Translations under genes and position numbers: made by a program
Notes under the pieces: generated by a model
Told to the model about the DNA's origin: nothing
What the model saw: the letters and a program-made list of their open reading frames with translations, nothing else
Database searches by the model: none
From: Taibaiella sp041660405
GTDB taxonomy: Bacteria > Bacteroidota > Bacteroidia > Chitinophagales > Chitinophagaceae
Direction of reading: 5' to 3'
DNA length: 64,000 bases
Assembly (NCBI GenBank): GCA_041660405.1
Contig: JBAZWL010000007.1
Location: 1-64,000 of the forward strand
Shown: one piece after another, positions 1 through 7,612 of the stretch
How the letters are laid out: every line of letters begins with the position of its first letter
Numbering within the stretch: the stretch's first letter is position 1

Positions 1-89
1 TCAACTTCTGCTACAACCTGAAGTTTAAAAGACATACTGTAATCTTTCTGGCTGCGCCTAACGTACTGGTTTACTTTATCTTGTTCCAT
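1..89 (-). CDS. IS3-family transposase OrfA, N-terminal fragment cut by the window edge
   Basis: The minus strand from base 89 to the window edge reads MEQDKVNQYVRRSQKDYS, then MSFKLQVVAEVE. This matches what I remember of the start of IS3-family OrfA proteins of Bacteroidota, whose next segment is a helix-turn-helix that binds the element's inverted repeats. Only about 29 codons are visible, so I cannot tell whether the gene is intact, and OrfB is out of view. The start is the ATG at 87-89. The outer end of the element should lie a little to the right, perhaps near 119-135. Moderate confidence, because the identification rests on a short N-terminus. Confidence 0.6.
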   Translation of the reverse strand, partial: MEQDKVNQYVRRSQKDYSMSFKLQVVAEV

Positions 90-137
90 GTCGATGTTTT
101 TGTGTATCGATATTTCAGGACGAGACACACTGACAAA

Positions 138-165
138 TAAAAAAGCCGCTCTGAAAAGAGCGGCT
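138..165. repeat. 28-bp hairpin repeat, copy 1 (also a terminator)
   Basis: A six-A run is followed by GCCGCTCT (145-152), a GAAA loop and AGAGCGGC (157-164), then a T-rich tail. It can terminate transcription in both directions and lies just past the stop of the T9SS gene at 206-2224. The same 28 bases, from T plus six A through the final T, recur at 2442-2469. Confidence 0.75.
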
Positions 166-205
166 TTCTTTTACTGTAGCATCGTTGCGGATTTCATGAA
201 GCATT

Positions 206-2224
206 TTACCTGATCAAGGTTACATCACCTTTTAATTGGAAAGTGCCCTTTGAGAGGTCAGTATATTTGGCCTGAATGCTATAATAATAAGTTCCCTGTA
301 CAGCAGGAGCTCCTTTAAAAGTGCCGTCCCAGCTATTGCTCAAAGAATACGAATTATAAACCATTTGTCCGAACCTGTTGAAAATAAGTAATTTGAATGT
401 TTCAAAAAGGCAGGTTGGCGTTATATTAAAAAGGTCATTTTTGCCATCACCATTAGGGCTGAAAACATTGGGAATGAACATACAGTAATTGCATTTTACA
501 AAATCGTAATACACAGAATCGGTTGTAATACCACAATGGTTCAAAGCTGTAACGGCATAGGTACCGGTATGGGTAGCAGTTATGAAAGGGGTTGTTGCCC
601 CGGTGTTCCATTGATAACTCGTTTCGGGCTCGGGCTGATGATTAATTAAAATGGGCATCCCTTCGCAGATAGTGCTGTCGTTGGGACGACTTAATGTAGG
701 CAGTGGAGTTGTACCTACTGTGAAAAAGAAATTTTTACCACAACCATCATCATTTCTTGCATACACTTTATAGATGCCGGGCGGAATATTTTTTAAAGTA
801 TCGCCATGGGTGCTGTTATCATTGCTATACACATTACCGGTGGCGGTATCCACCCATTTGTAATGATAGTTGACATCTGTGCCAACCGGTATTATCCAGG
901 CTTTACCATCGCTGACAGCTTCACACGAACCACGGGTACCTTTTACAAACTCAATATTATGGGGAGTAATAGTAATGGTGTATCCAATCGTTTTATTGGT
1001 AGATATGGGGCATCCGTCATCCTGGTAAGTAATGTAAAAAAAATAAGTGGCCGGCCGGGCTTCGGTTAAGCCCCATTTGAAATGTACAACAGGGTTATGG
1101 CTTCCGTTTGCTTCGACATCAATACTTGCACCGGCAGGCAGGTTGGAATAGGAAATAGTAACGTTATCATTGTTGGGATCTGAAGATATAATGTCAAATG
1201 ACATGGTATCCGTCAATCCTTCACAGCCGGTAAGGAATATATTACCACTGGCGTCCGTAGTATAATCGGCATTTCTGATATCCGTTATGGGCGTACTAAC
1301 TACTTCATTGTAGCAATCTTCCAATAGGATAAATGTGGTCTGTCTCATAGAACTGCCCACTTTTACGCCGTTTCTATATTCACTTATTTCTATATTGACA
1401 AAACTATTGGAGTCGTTATGCGGTGTAAGTACCATTTGTCCGTTTGCCGGATTGAAATTAAAGCTGTCAGGTCCACAGGGCACCGGTTTTACAGAAGTAA
1501 AAGGAGTATAATAGGAAATACTGTCGTGACGGGACGCGCCACCGCTGACTTTCCAACTGGGTGATAATTTGAATTGAAGTTGGTCCAGGTCAGGGTCAAT
1601 GGCTCCGGGTGAATAATAAGCCAGCTTATTGATACACAAAAAAGGTACCGGGGGAGACGTAAATTGCGGACTGGAGTTGGGCCCCATGGTATTATTAAGT
1701 TTGGCATCTAGATAAAGTACACTTGATACCGGATCGCCGGTAACCCAACTAACTGTTTCTGCATTAAGACCCAATGCAGAATAATGTGCTAAAAGGTCAG
1801 TGGGCCCAACTCCGAAAAAAGCGAAAACCCAATTTTCATCTACACCTTCCAATTCAAAATCGTTCTCATAAACATATTTATAAACACCTGGCAGAATAGA
1901 AGATGGATTGCTGCAGGATGAATTGCCTGCTTCATCAGGGCAAAGAGGTGTTACATCAACTTCGCCCCCCATGTATCTAAGTGATTGGTAAGTGTAGGTG
2001 CCATTTCTGTTGAATACATAAACCTGGGCAGGAACCTGCATAGGAGAAGGCCCGGGAAATGGGGCTTTACAATCGGAGTACAACTCTAATACAACCGTGT
2101 ACACTTCTTTATTACCATTCTTTCCTTTGTATGTATATCCTAATGTGCCCCCCATAATATGCGTTGCATTGGCTTCAAGGCACAAGACTGTAAGGAATAA
2201 TGTTACAATAAATTTGAAACTCAT
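206..2224 (-). CDS. Secreted surface protein with T9SS type B (gliding-motility-type) C-terminal sorting domain
   Basis: A 672-residue exported protein. Residues 1-20 form a signal peptide ending near ANA. The rest is rich in beta-sandwich-like segments with paired cysteines (for example VDVTPLCPDEAG). The last 90 residues are a type B CTD: CMFIPNVFSPNGDGKNDLF, then FNRFGQMVY, WDGTFKG and the terminal GDVTLIR. In Bacteroidota this domain (CHU_C/TIGR04131 type) directs export by the type IX system, often to the cell surface. The N-terminal half is clearly related to the protein at 44146-47571: both begin mature with A(T/N)H..GG and share VDVTP.CPDEA and a PGV.K..Y segment. It is a single gene, flanked by identical hairpin repeats. 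The ligand or function is unknown. Confidence 0.85.
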   Translation of the reverse strand: MSFKFIVTLFLTVLCLEANATHIMGGTLGYTYKGKNGNKEVYTVVLELYSDCKAPFPGPSPMQVPAQVYVFNRNGTYTYQSLRYMGGEVDVTPLCPDEAGNSSCSNPSSILPGVYKYVYENDFELEGVDENWVFAFFGVGPTDLLAHYSALGLNAETVSWVTGDPVSSVLYLDAKLNNTMGPNSSPQFTSPPVPFLCINKLAYYSPGAIDPDLDQLQFKLSPSWKVSGGASRHDSISYYTPFTSVKPVPCGPDSFNFNPANGQMVLTPHNDSNSFVNIEISEYRNGVKVGSSMRQTTFILLEDCYNEVVSTPITDIRNADYTTDASGNIFLTGCEGLTDTMSFDIISSDPNNDNVTISYSNLPAGASIDVEANGSHNPVVHFKWGLTEARPATYFFYITYQDDGCPISTNKTIGYTITITPHNIEFVKGTRGSCEAVSDGKAWIIPVGTDVNYHYKWVDTATGNVYSNDNSTHGDTLKNIPPGIYKVYARNDDGCGKNFFFTVGTTPLPTLSRPNDSTICEGMPILINHQPEPETSYQWNTGATTPFITATHTGTYAVTALNHCGITTDSVYYDFVKCNYCMFIPNVFSPNGDGKNDLFNITPTCLFETFKLLIFNRFGQMVYNSYSLSNSWDGTFKGAPAVQGTYYYSIQAKYTDLSKGTFQLKGDVTLIR

Positions 2225-2441
2225 TTATCTATGATTATTTATTTTTAAACGATACCGGAAGAGCAAGGCATTTTTGCTGTGTGTAAAGGTAGTTGAAAAC
2301 GATAAATTAATTTTGACTTGAGTTATTTATGCCATAAATCCCTTGCAAAGGTTATTTTTTGCAGATGAAATACCAGATTTTGCCTGTTACGGGGCTTAGC
2401 TTCTGGCAGCATTATCAAGGGAACTTACCTGCAATCTCCAT

Positions 2442-2469
2442 TAAAAAAGCCGCTCTGAAAAGAGCGGCT
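2442..2469. repeat. 28-bp hairpin repeat, copy 2
   Basis: Identical over 28 bases to 138-165. Stem arms are 2449-2456 and 2461-2468 with a GAAA loop. The A6 run on the left makes it a minus-strand terminator; the right side lacks a T-run. Together with copy 1 it brackets the T9SS gene as a direct repeat. Confidence 0.75.
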
Positions 2470-2690
2470 GACACCTGGAACCCCCTGAAAAGCGGGATTT
2501 ATATTTTTGAAAATCCAAGTAGTATTTTATTAATGATCAGGCACAAAAATAGACTGAAACATTAATTTAAAATAGGAACTTCCGAGGTGGGTTCAGGTTG
2601 TGAAATATACACTAAAAGAAGATGTGGGCCTGCGGGAGTGGAAATAGTGAACTGATGATAAGCGTAAAAGCGCTGATGTAGGTGCAAAAA

Positions 2691-2731
2691 AAGGATCTAT
2701 AATTCCGGTGATAACCGTTATATAGATCCTT
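2691..2731 (-). terminator. Extended hairpin with T8 tail on the minus strand
   Basis: The arms AAGGATCTATA (2691-2701) and TATAGATCCTT (2721-2731) are perfect 11-bp complements. The loop carries an inner CGGT/ACCG stem (2706-2709 with 2714-2717). On the minus strand it is followed by a run of eight T, the form of an intrinsic terminator. No clear gene precedes it. Confidence 0.55.
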
Positions 2732-2970
2732 ATTACTTTGCTCATCAAGGGCAAAAAAATTGTAGACACAATTTGTCAATCTTCGAACCTTTTCAATGCC
2801 GATTTGCAAGCTATTTATAGCTTTTAATTTAGCCATCTCTTTTATTAGAAAGCCGCTTTACGCGCTGTTGTTCAACTAGGAAAATACCAATGAGGCTCAT
2901 CACGCTAAATGGTTTTCATCACTAACAATCTTCTAACGAGATGCTCGCTTCCCTCAAAATCATTTTAATC

Positions 2971-3007
2971 TACGAAACATTTCGTATTTTTGCTCCGAAA
3001 TATTTCG
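2971..3007 (+). promoter_or_regulatory. Promoter -7 box between two BlaI/MecI-like operator palindromes
   Basis: A 16-bp perfect palindrome TACGAAACATTTCGTA lies at 2971-2986 and a 12-bp one, CGAAATATTTCG, at 2996-3007. Between and overlapping them is TATTTTTG (2985-2992), an exact TAnnTTTG -7 box. Two related dyads around a promoter in front of a penicillin-recognising-fold gene resemble BlaI/MecI/CopY-type repression. No such regulator is visible in the window. The arrangement argues that transcription starts near 3000 and that the first usable codon lies beyond it. Confidence 0.6.
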
Positions 3008-3031
3008 TACACCATTAAAACATCCCTCAAA

Positions 3032-4456
3032 ATGCAAATGACTAGAATCAGATTATTGTTCCTTCTCTTTAGCATATCAATCAATTGCTTTGGCCAGACA
3101 GATAGTCAATCAAACCAGCTGGATAGTATTTTCACCATGCTTTGTGCGCAAAACCAGTTCAACGGTAGTGTACTTATTGCAGAAAAGGGGAAAGTGATTT
3201 TTAAAAAAGGATACGGATTCAGCGATGAAACCACGAAGCAACGCAACAATGCCAATACGATCTATGATCTGGAATCCTGCTCCAAGCAATTTACAGCCGC
3301 GGCGATTGTCTTATTGAAAAGACAAGGGAAGCTTAATTATGAGGACAAGATCGCTAAATACCTTCCGGAACTGAGCTTTTGGGATAAGGTAACTATTTAT
3401 GATCTGCTGCGGCATACCAGTGGCCTGCCTTACTATATGTCGGACATGGCTATGGACTGGGATAAAACGAAGATCGCTACCAACGAAGATATTGTTCATT
3501 ATTACAGAGCCAGAAGAGATACGCTGCAGTTCGAGCCACAAAGCAGGCATCAGTACAATAACACCAACTATGCATTTCTCGCGGATATTATAGAACGGGT
3601 ATCAGGCATGAAGTATGCCGACTTTCTTTCAAAGAACATTTTTGAGCCACTGAAAATGAGGAACACATTTGTCTATAACAGGCGGGCGCATCCACGAAAA
3701 GTAAAGAACCATGCGACCGGCTATGTATGGGCAAAAAATTCCTTTACTAAAGTGACACCCGAAGACCCGCAGTATAATGATAGCTCGTTCTATTTTTTTG
3801 ATGGTGTGGTGGGAGAAGCAAAAGTAAATTCCACGGTAGGGGATGTTTTTCTATGGATCACGGCACTAAAAAACAATACATTCTTTACCCAAACTGAGTT
3901 TGATGAGATGACTGCCATCACGAAAACTTCTGCCGGGAAAAATATCCCTTATGGTTTCGGATTGGATCTTTCAAAAGGGGAAAACAAATTTTCCTTCGGG
4001 CATACAGGAAGCGGGGATGGATATGTATCGCTCATATCACACACCATGATCAAAGACCGGACCATTATTATCCTTGAAAACTTCCGGATGGGTGTATTCC
4101 CGTTTGAGAACATCAATCAGATACTTGATAACCAGCCCATTGTAGGTAAGTACAAAAAAAGGATTGCGCTGCCGGAGACGGACATCCGGAAATATGCAGG
4201 TGTTTATACAGACGAGGAGAATAAAAAAATAGTACATATCATTACTTACCAGGAAGGGCGTTTGTTCTATAATACGGAAAATGAAAAATGGGACATGCGC
4301 TTTTTCCCGGTTTCGACGAATGAGTTTCAAAGCCTTCGCCCTAATGGTGCAGATGGGGTAATAAGCTTTACAACCTTAGCCGATGGAGCAACCAAACTGG
4401 AGATGCAGCAATCCGGGAAAGTTATTGGTAATGGCGTAAGGCCCAAACAGGAATAG
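3032..4456 (+). CDS. Exported serine hydrolase, beta-lactamase/class C (PF00144) family
   Basis: A 474-residue protein from the ATG at 3032; the frame stays open back to a TTG at 2990, but that codon lies in the promoter. It has an N-terminal signal sequence (about residues 1-21, ending CFG-Q). It has the active-site SxxK at residues 82-85 (S-C-S-K in a LESCSKQF context), a YNNTNY tyrosine motif and a late HTGSG motif. The C-terminal ~90 residues look like the small lipocalin-like domain common after these hydrolases (IRKYAGVYTDEEN). Family members include beta-lactamases, D-aminopeptidases and esterases, so the substrate cannot be fixed. It probably acts in the periplasm. The two BlaI-like palindromes upstream suggest induction by cell-wall stress or a beta-lactam (inference). 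Confidence 0.85.
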   Translation: MQMTRIRLLFLLFSISINCFGQTDSQSNQLDSIFTMLCAQNQFNGSVLIAEKGKVIFKKGYGFSDETTKQRNNANTIYDLESCSKQFTAAAIVLLKRQGKLNYEDKIAKYLPELSFWDKVTIYDLLRHTSGLPYYMSDMAMDWDKTKIATNEDIVHYYRARRDTLQFEPQSRHQYNNTNYAFLADIIERVSGMKYADFLSKNIFEPLKMRNTFVYNRRAHPRKVKNHATGYVWAKNSFTKVTPEDPQYNDSSFYFFDGVVGEAKVNSTVGDVFLWITALKNNTFFTQTEFDEMTAITKTSAGKNIPYGFGLDLSKGENKFSFGHTGSGDGYVSLISHTMIKDRTIIILENFRMGVFPFENINQILDNQPIVGKYKKRIALPETDIRKYAGVYTDEENKKIVHIITYQEGRLFYNTENEKWDMRFFPVSTNEFQSLRPNGADGVISFTTLADGATKLEMQQSGKVIGNGVRPKQE

Positions 4457-4568
4457 CCCTCAAATATTCAAAATAATCAACCGGTGCAAAAATAAGCACA
4501 TAGTAATAATGGTCGATGAAGTCTTTGTAATACCAGCTAATGCTGTTAGATAGTCGGGATGAATTGAA

Positions 4569-4613
4569 GAAATGCGGCTCAGGGCTTTCCTGAACCGCAT
4601 TTCTTTGTTCTGT
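4569..4613 (+). terminator. Rho-independent terminator after the serine hydrolase
   Basis: The arms at 4569-4583 and 4589-4603 form a 15-bp stem with a single C/A mismatch (GAAATGCGG core) and a GCTTT loop, followed by TTTGTTCTGTT. It lies about 110 bases after the stop at 4456. Confidence 0.65.
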
Positions 4614-4867
4614 TACTATTGAAAACTTATCTAAGATATGTACCCCGGAATTCATTTGCATAATTAACTGGAATAGGGCTTCCGAGATAGGCGTACATTT
4701 TCTTTCACCAGTGGTGAGTGCATTTCAAGAATGAAATTTGCCACTATGACACGAGGATAAATAACTTGACGGAATTCTAAATGGCCCAAAACACAGTCTA
4801 TTGTTTTAGATGATTTGTGAAATCCTTTTGAATTAAGCGTAGCCATCAAAAATTGATAGAAACAAAA

Positions 4868-4899
4868 AGGCAAAAGGATAATATTTTATCCTTTTGCCT
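4868..4899 (-). terminator. Terminator downstream of tRNA-Gln
   Basis: A 14-bp perfect stem (AGGCAAAAGGATAA at 4868-4881 with its complement at 4886-4899) has a 4-base loop. On the minus strand it is followed by TTTTTGTTT, and it starts 13 bases past the tRNA 3' end. Confidence 0.75.
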
Positions 4900-4912
4900 A
4901 AAATTTTAGAAG

Positions 4913-4983
4913 TAGAACGACATGGATTCGAACCATGACCAACAGAGTCAGAGTCTGGTATGCTACCGTTACACTATCGTTCT
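4913..4983 (-). tRNA. tRNA-Gln (anticodon CTG)
   Basis: The minus strand folds as a 71-nt cloverleaf. The acceptor AGAACGA pairs fully with TCGTTCT. The D arm is GTGT/GCAT with the loop AACGGTA. The anticodon stem CCAGA/TCTGT has a mismatched first pair, and the loop CTCTGAC has anticodon CTG, reading CAG. The T arm CATGG-TTCGAAT-CCATG is perfect. The discriminator is A and CCA is not encoded. A terminator follows at once. The C-T mismatch at the top of the anticodon stem is slightly unusual. Confidence 0.9.
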
Positions 4984-5032
4984 GTGATGAAGACCTTTGT
5001 TTTTATATTGATCGCTCAATATTTCAACGCGG

Positions 5033-5064
5033 CAAAAGTAATGCACTTTTTGATTCCTGACAAG
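5033..5064 (-). promoter_or_regulatory. Putative promoter of tRNA-Gln
   Basis: The minus strand carries TACTTTTG (5040 to 5033), an exact TAnnTTTG -7 box. CTTG at 5064-5061 is 20 bases upstream and could be a weak -33 element. The leader to the tRNA would be about 40-45 bases. Confidence 0.45.
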
Positions 5065-5165
5065 TATAAAATCTGGAATTTGAGGAACAAAAATTTGTTT
5101 TTTGGTGAACTTCTCGCTGCGGCACGGCGACGCAGCGAGGATAAGTAACGATCTTTTTATTCCAT

Positions 5166-5207
5166 AAAACAAAATAATCTTTGCTAGCGCAAAGGTTATT
5201 TTGTTTT
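5166..5207. terminator. Strong bidirectional terminator
   Basis: A 19-bp stem with one T-G pair: AAAACAAAATAAT plus CTTTGC (5166-5184), loop TAGC, then the complement to 5207. The A-rich and T-rich outer arms supply the tail on either strand. It most likely ends the minus-strand gene at 5225-5515. Confidence 0.75.
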
Positions 5208-5224
5208 ATCAGGCAATTGACTGC

Positions 5225-5515
5225 TTACGAAGCAACTGCAGCTGAGCTTAATACTTGTTTTTCAATTTCTTTACCGATAACTGTTGCCAGGTCTTCTGGT
5301 AATAAATTTTCTGTAGTGAACTGCCATTGATAAGCCAGGCCATTAGGATTACCGGTAAGTTCATAAAGCCTGTCGTATATAATTACAGAGAAAAGACTAT
5401 TGTGTGCTGAACGATATCCGGTTGCCTTAAACTTCATATCATAGTTCCCGATTTTTACTGAAGCATCAATGTGAATTTTGTTTTCAGAATCATTGATCAA
5501 TGTGTGATTATCCAT
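5225..5515 (-). CDS. Small conserved-looking protein of unknown function
   Basis: A 96-residue soluble protein beginning MDNHTLINDSENKIHIDASV. I see no signal peptide or membrane segment. The middle alternates hydrophobic and charged residues as in a beta-sheet domain (KIGNYDMKFKATGYRS, FSVIIYDRLYELTG), and the C-terminus is a helix rich in Glu, Val and Ala. ATG start at 5513-5515; a strong terminator follows its stop. I do not recognise the family. Codon use resembles the neighbours, and the frame plus terminator make it a likely real gene. Confidence 0.6.
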   Translation of the reverse strand: MDNHTLINDSENKIHIDASVKIGNYDMKFKATGYRSAHNSLFSVIIYDRLYELTGNPNGLAYQWQFTTENLLPEDLATVIGKEIEKQVLSSAAVAS

Positions 5516-5614
5516 ATGCCGCGCGAATTTTTGTACTGTAAATTACGAGTTTTACAGACATCAGACAACATACAGCAATAGTTCACATTATGATAAGATT
5601 GGAGTAGGGAAAAT

Positions 5615-5872
5615 TCAGGTCGTCGTATCAAACATATCCGGCGTAAAGTAGATCATTCTGCGGTTATTCATTCTCAATTTTGCCAGCACATTGCCGGGAT
5701 TAAAAGGGCTGATATGAATGTAATATTGCAACAAATGACCTTTGGCATCTGTAAGCGCTTTGAGTTCGCTGCAATTCAGGTTTTCATACTCATCCTTTGT
5801 GAGGCCTAACAATGTTGCAATACGGCCTTCCGAAGGCAGTCTCCTGCTTAAGGGTGAATTGTTGTATCGCAT
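5615..5872 (-). CDS. Small hypothetical protein
   Basis: An 85-residue protein (MRYNNSPLSRRLPSEGRIAT) with no signal peptide or membrane helix. A helical segment (LLGLTKDEYENLNCSELKAL) is followed by a strand-rich end (YYIHISPFNPGNV, RRMIYFTPDMFDTTT). It has an ATG start and no obvious partner, lying between an unknown gene on the same strand and the divergent HipA-like kinase gene. Function unknown. It could be a small DNA- or protein-binding factor, but nothing in the sequence proves this. Confidence 0.5.
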   Translation of the reverse strand: MRYNNSPLSRRLPSEGRIATLLGLTKDEYENLNCSELKALTDAKGHLLQYYIHISPFNPGNVLAKLRMNNRRMIYFTPDMFDTTT

Positions 5873-6008
5873 ACGCTTTTGGTTTAATGGACATGTAATT
5901 TACAACGAAAAAGGTCAGTTGTCACCAATCGTATTACGATTTATGATTTATTTAAAATTGTAGCTACAATAAAGTGTATCAGTGGAATAATTATTGACTT
6001 ACGTGTTC

Positions 6009-6016
6009 TACATTTG
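6009..6016 (+). promoter_or_regulatory. -7 box upstream of the HipA-like gene
   Basis: TACATTTG is an exact TAnnTTTG match, 42 bases before the ATG at 6059. No TTTG lies at the ideal 19-base distance, so only the -7 element is supported. Confidence 0.4.
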
Positions 6017-6058
6017 CCTTCAAATCATGGGAGGCATAAAGCCCGAAAATAAACTACA

Positions 6059-6853
6059 ATGCACTACACACCGGAATTGCGTACGGTTACGGTAACACGG
6101 TATGTTACGCCTTTACGCGAGGGAGGATCAATGCCGGCTATTGCTGAGGCCGATGATGGCTTCCTGTATGTACTGAAATTCAGAGGAGCAGGGCAGGGGC
6201 CAAAAGCATTGATCGCAGAACTTATTGGCGGGGAAATAGCTCGTGCCATCGGTTTGAAAATGCCGGAACTTGTTTTTGCCCAGCTGGACGAAGCTTTTGG
6301 CCGTACCGAAGGCGATGAAGAAATTCAGGACTTGCTGCAAGCCAGTACAGGCCTTAATCTGGCATTGCATTACCTGTCAGGCTCTGTTACTTTTGATCCC
6401 ATAGCAACTGTGGTGGATCCGGCTTTGGCTTCACGCATCGTATGGCTGGATTGCCTGTTGAATAATGTGGACCGTACAGCAAAAAATACCAATATGCTGA
6501 TCTGGCATAAGGAACTATGGTTGATTGATCATGGCGCTTCCCTTTATTTTCATCACTCCTGGAACAACTGGATGGAGCAGGCCGTAAAACCTTTTGCCCT
6601 TGCTGCAAATCATGTATTACTGCCGCAGGCTTCTTTATTGGCCGAAGTAGATCAGGAATTAAAAACAGTACTTACTCCGCAAACGATAAAAAATATTGTA
6701 AGCTTAATACCCGATGATTGGTTAATGATCGACGCACCATTTGAAACACCAGCCTTGCACCGCGAAGCTTATGTCCAATTTCTCGAAACAAGATTGGCCC
6801 ATTCTGAAATTTTTGTAAAAGACGCACAACATGCCAGAACTATACTTATTTGA
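6059..6853 (+). CDS. HipA-like kinase (HipA_2-type) of a two-gene unit
   Basis: A 264-residue protein with kinase features of the HipA/PI3K-like fold: YVLKF (Lys40) as the ATP-lysine strand, the helix AELIGGEIARAIGL (54-67), the catalytic loop NNVDRTAKNTN (135-145, Asp138 and Asn143) and a DFG-like LIDHG (Asp157). It is much shorter than classical HipA (about 440 residues) and lacks the usual N-terminal subdomain, fitting the HipA_2 group. Its 3' end overlaps the next gene by 23 bases, so the two are translationally coupled. HipA kinases of toxin-antitoxin systems phosphorylate translation factors. Whether this one is a toxin is unproven, and no HipB-like DNA-binding protein is next to it. 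Confidence 0.8.
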   Translation: MHYTPELRTVTVTRYVTPLREGGSMPAIAEADDGFLYVLKFRGAGQGPKALIAELIGGEIARAIGLKMPELVFAQLDEAFGRTEGDEEIQDLLQASTGLNLALHYLSGSVTFDPIATVVDPALASRIVWLDCLLNNVDRTAKNTNMLIWHKELWLIDHGASLYFHHSWNNWMEQAVKPFALAANHVLLPQASLLAEVDQELKTVLTPQTIKNIVSLIPDDWLMIDAPFETPALHREAYVQFLETRLAHSEIFVKDAQHARTILI

Positions 6854-7214
6854 GTATGCCGTAATCCGGATAGTGCCGAGGGTAGAGCGTGAAGAATTTC
6901 TGAATGCCGGCGTGATCCTGTATTGTGAGGCACAAAAATTCCTGGAAGTAAAATTTGTATTGGATGCGCAAAAACTCTGGTCTTTATGCAGCGATATTGA
7001 TATTGCTACATTGGAAGAAAACCTGAAGGCGTTTGAACGTATTTGCAAAGGCGCTGCCGGTTCGGGGCATATAGGGAAACTTACTATCCGGGAACGGTTC
7101 CGCTGGCTTACGGCAACACGTAGCAGTATGATGCAGACTTCCAAAGCGCACCCTGGCTTTTGTGCTGATGCGCAGGTCAAGCTGGATCAGCTCTTCAGCC
7201 AATTGGTATTATAA
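6831..7214 (+). CDS. DUF3037-family partner of the HipA-like kinase
   Basis: A 127-residue soluble protein starting MPELYLFEYAVIRIVPRVER, then EEFLNAGVILYC. The phrase Y.VIR.VPR..REEF.N.GV is the hallmark I associate with DUF3037. That family has no known biochemical activity but is repeatedly encoded next to HipA_2-type kinases. The start ATG at 6831 lies inside the kinase gene, and the stop at 7214 is one base from the convergent pterin dehydratase gene. In a two-gene module it could be an antitoxin, substrate or regulator of the kinase. This role is inference from gene order only. Confidence 0.75.
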   Translation: MPELYLFEYAVIRIVPRVEREEFLNAGVILYCEAQKFLEVKFVLDAQKLWSLCSDIDIATLEENLKAFERICKGAAGSGHIGKLTIRERFRWLTATRSSMMQTSKAHPGFCADAQVKLDQLFSQLVL

Positions 7215-7215
7215 G

Positions 7216-7449
7216 TTATCCGAAAAGCTTATCTATAGCATCGGCAAGATCTTCATCCTTTTGTGTTATCGCATTACCGGCATCATGAGTGGTTAACCAG
7301 ATCTCTACTTTGTTATACGTATTGGTCCAGGTAGGATGGTGGTTATGCTTTTCTGCCAGGGCAGCAACTTTTGTCATGAAGGCAAAAGCTTCTTTAAAAT
7401 CCTTGAATTCAAACGACCGGTATAAGGCGTTGTTTTGTTCTATCCACAT
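7216..7449 (-). CDS. Pterin-4a-carbinolamine dehydratase-like protein
   Basis: A 77-residue protein with the family core: FKEAFAFMTKVAALAEKHNH, HPTWTNTYNKVEIWLTTHDA and the final DLADAID helix. The EKHNHHP histidines form the active site that dehydrates 4a-hydroxytetrahydropterin, recycling the cofactor of aromatic amino acid hydroxylases. It is somewhat shorter than the ~95-residue common form because the N-terminal strand is trimmed. No hydroxylase gene is nearby. It converges with the DUF3037 gene with a one-base gap. Confidence 0.88.
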   Translation of the reverse strand: MWIEQNNALYRSFEFKDFKEAFAFMTKVAALAEKHNHHPTWTNTYNKVEIWLTTHDAGNAITQKDEDLADAIDKLFG

Positions 7450-7612
7450 GGTCTTTTTATTTTTTTAATACTGCGAATATAGAACATTGCCGGAACCAGA
7501 ATGTTTATCGTTTCATAAACATAACAGCCGCAAGTATCTGAATGTATCTATGCGGCTAATAACATATTTTATCCGTACATTCATTGTTGTAATTTATAAA
7601 TAAGGGTATTTC

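Larger units (their letters stand above)
2225..2970. other. Gene-poor interval with two hairpins
   Basis: No convincing gene is present in about 750 bases. The short open frames at 2359-2565 and 2612-2836 look like chance ORFs. The interval holds the second copy of the 28-bp hairpin repeat (2442-2469) and an extended hairpin at 2691-2731, both with T-runs on the minus strand. This suggests decayed minus-strand genes or remnants of a mobile element. Confidence 0.5.

Noticed and set aside
2612..2836. 74-residue minus-strand frame starting MAKLKAINSLQ
   Set aside because: It runs through the strong hairpin at 2691-2731 and its T-run, shows no family features, and lacks a leader-peptide GG motif; more likely a chance frame.
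2990..3031. TTG start for the serine hydrolase at 2990
   Set aside because: The codon is part of the -7 box TATTTTTG and lies before the second operator; the ATG at 3032 gives a normal signal peptide.
4664..4873. 69-residue minus-strand frame beside tRNA-Gln, considered as an integrase remnant
   Set aside because: No Arg-His-Tyr recombinase motifs are recognisable, and it ends in the tRNA terminator hairpin region; no support for a mobile element.
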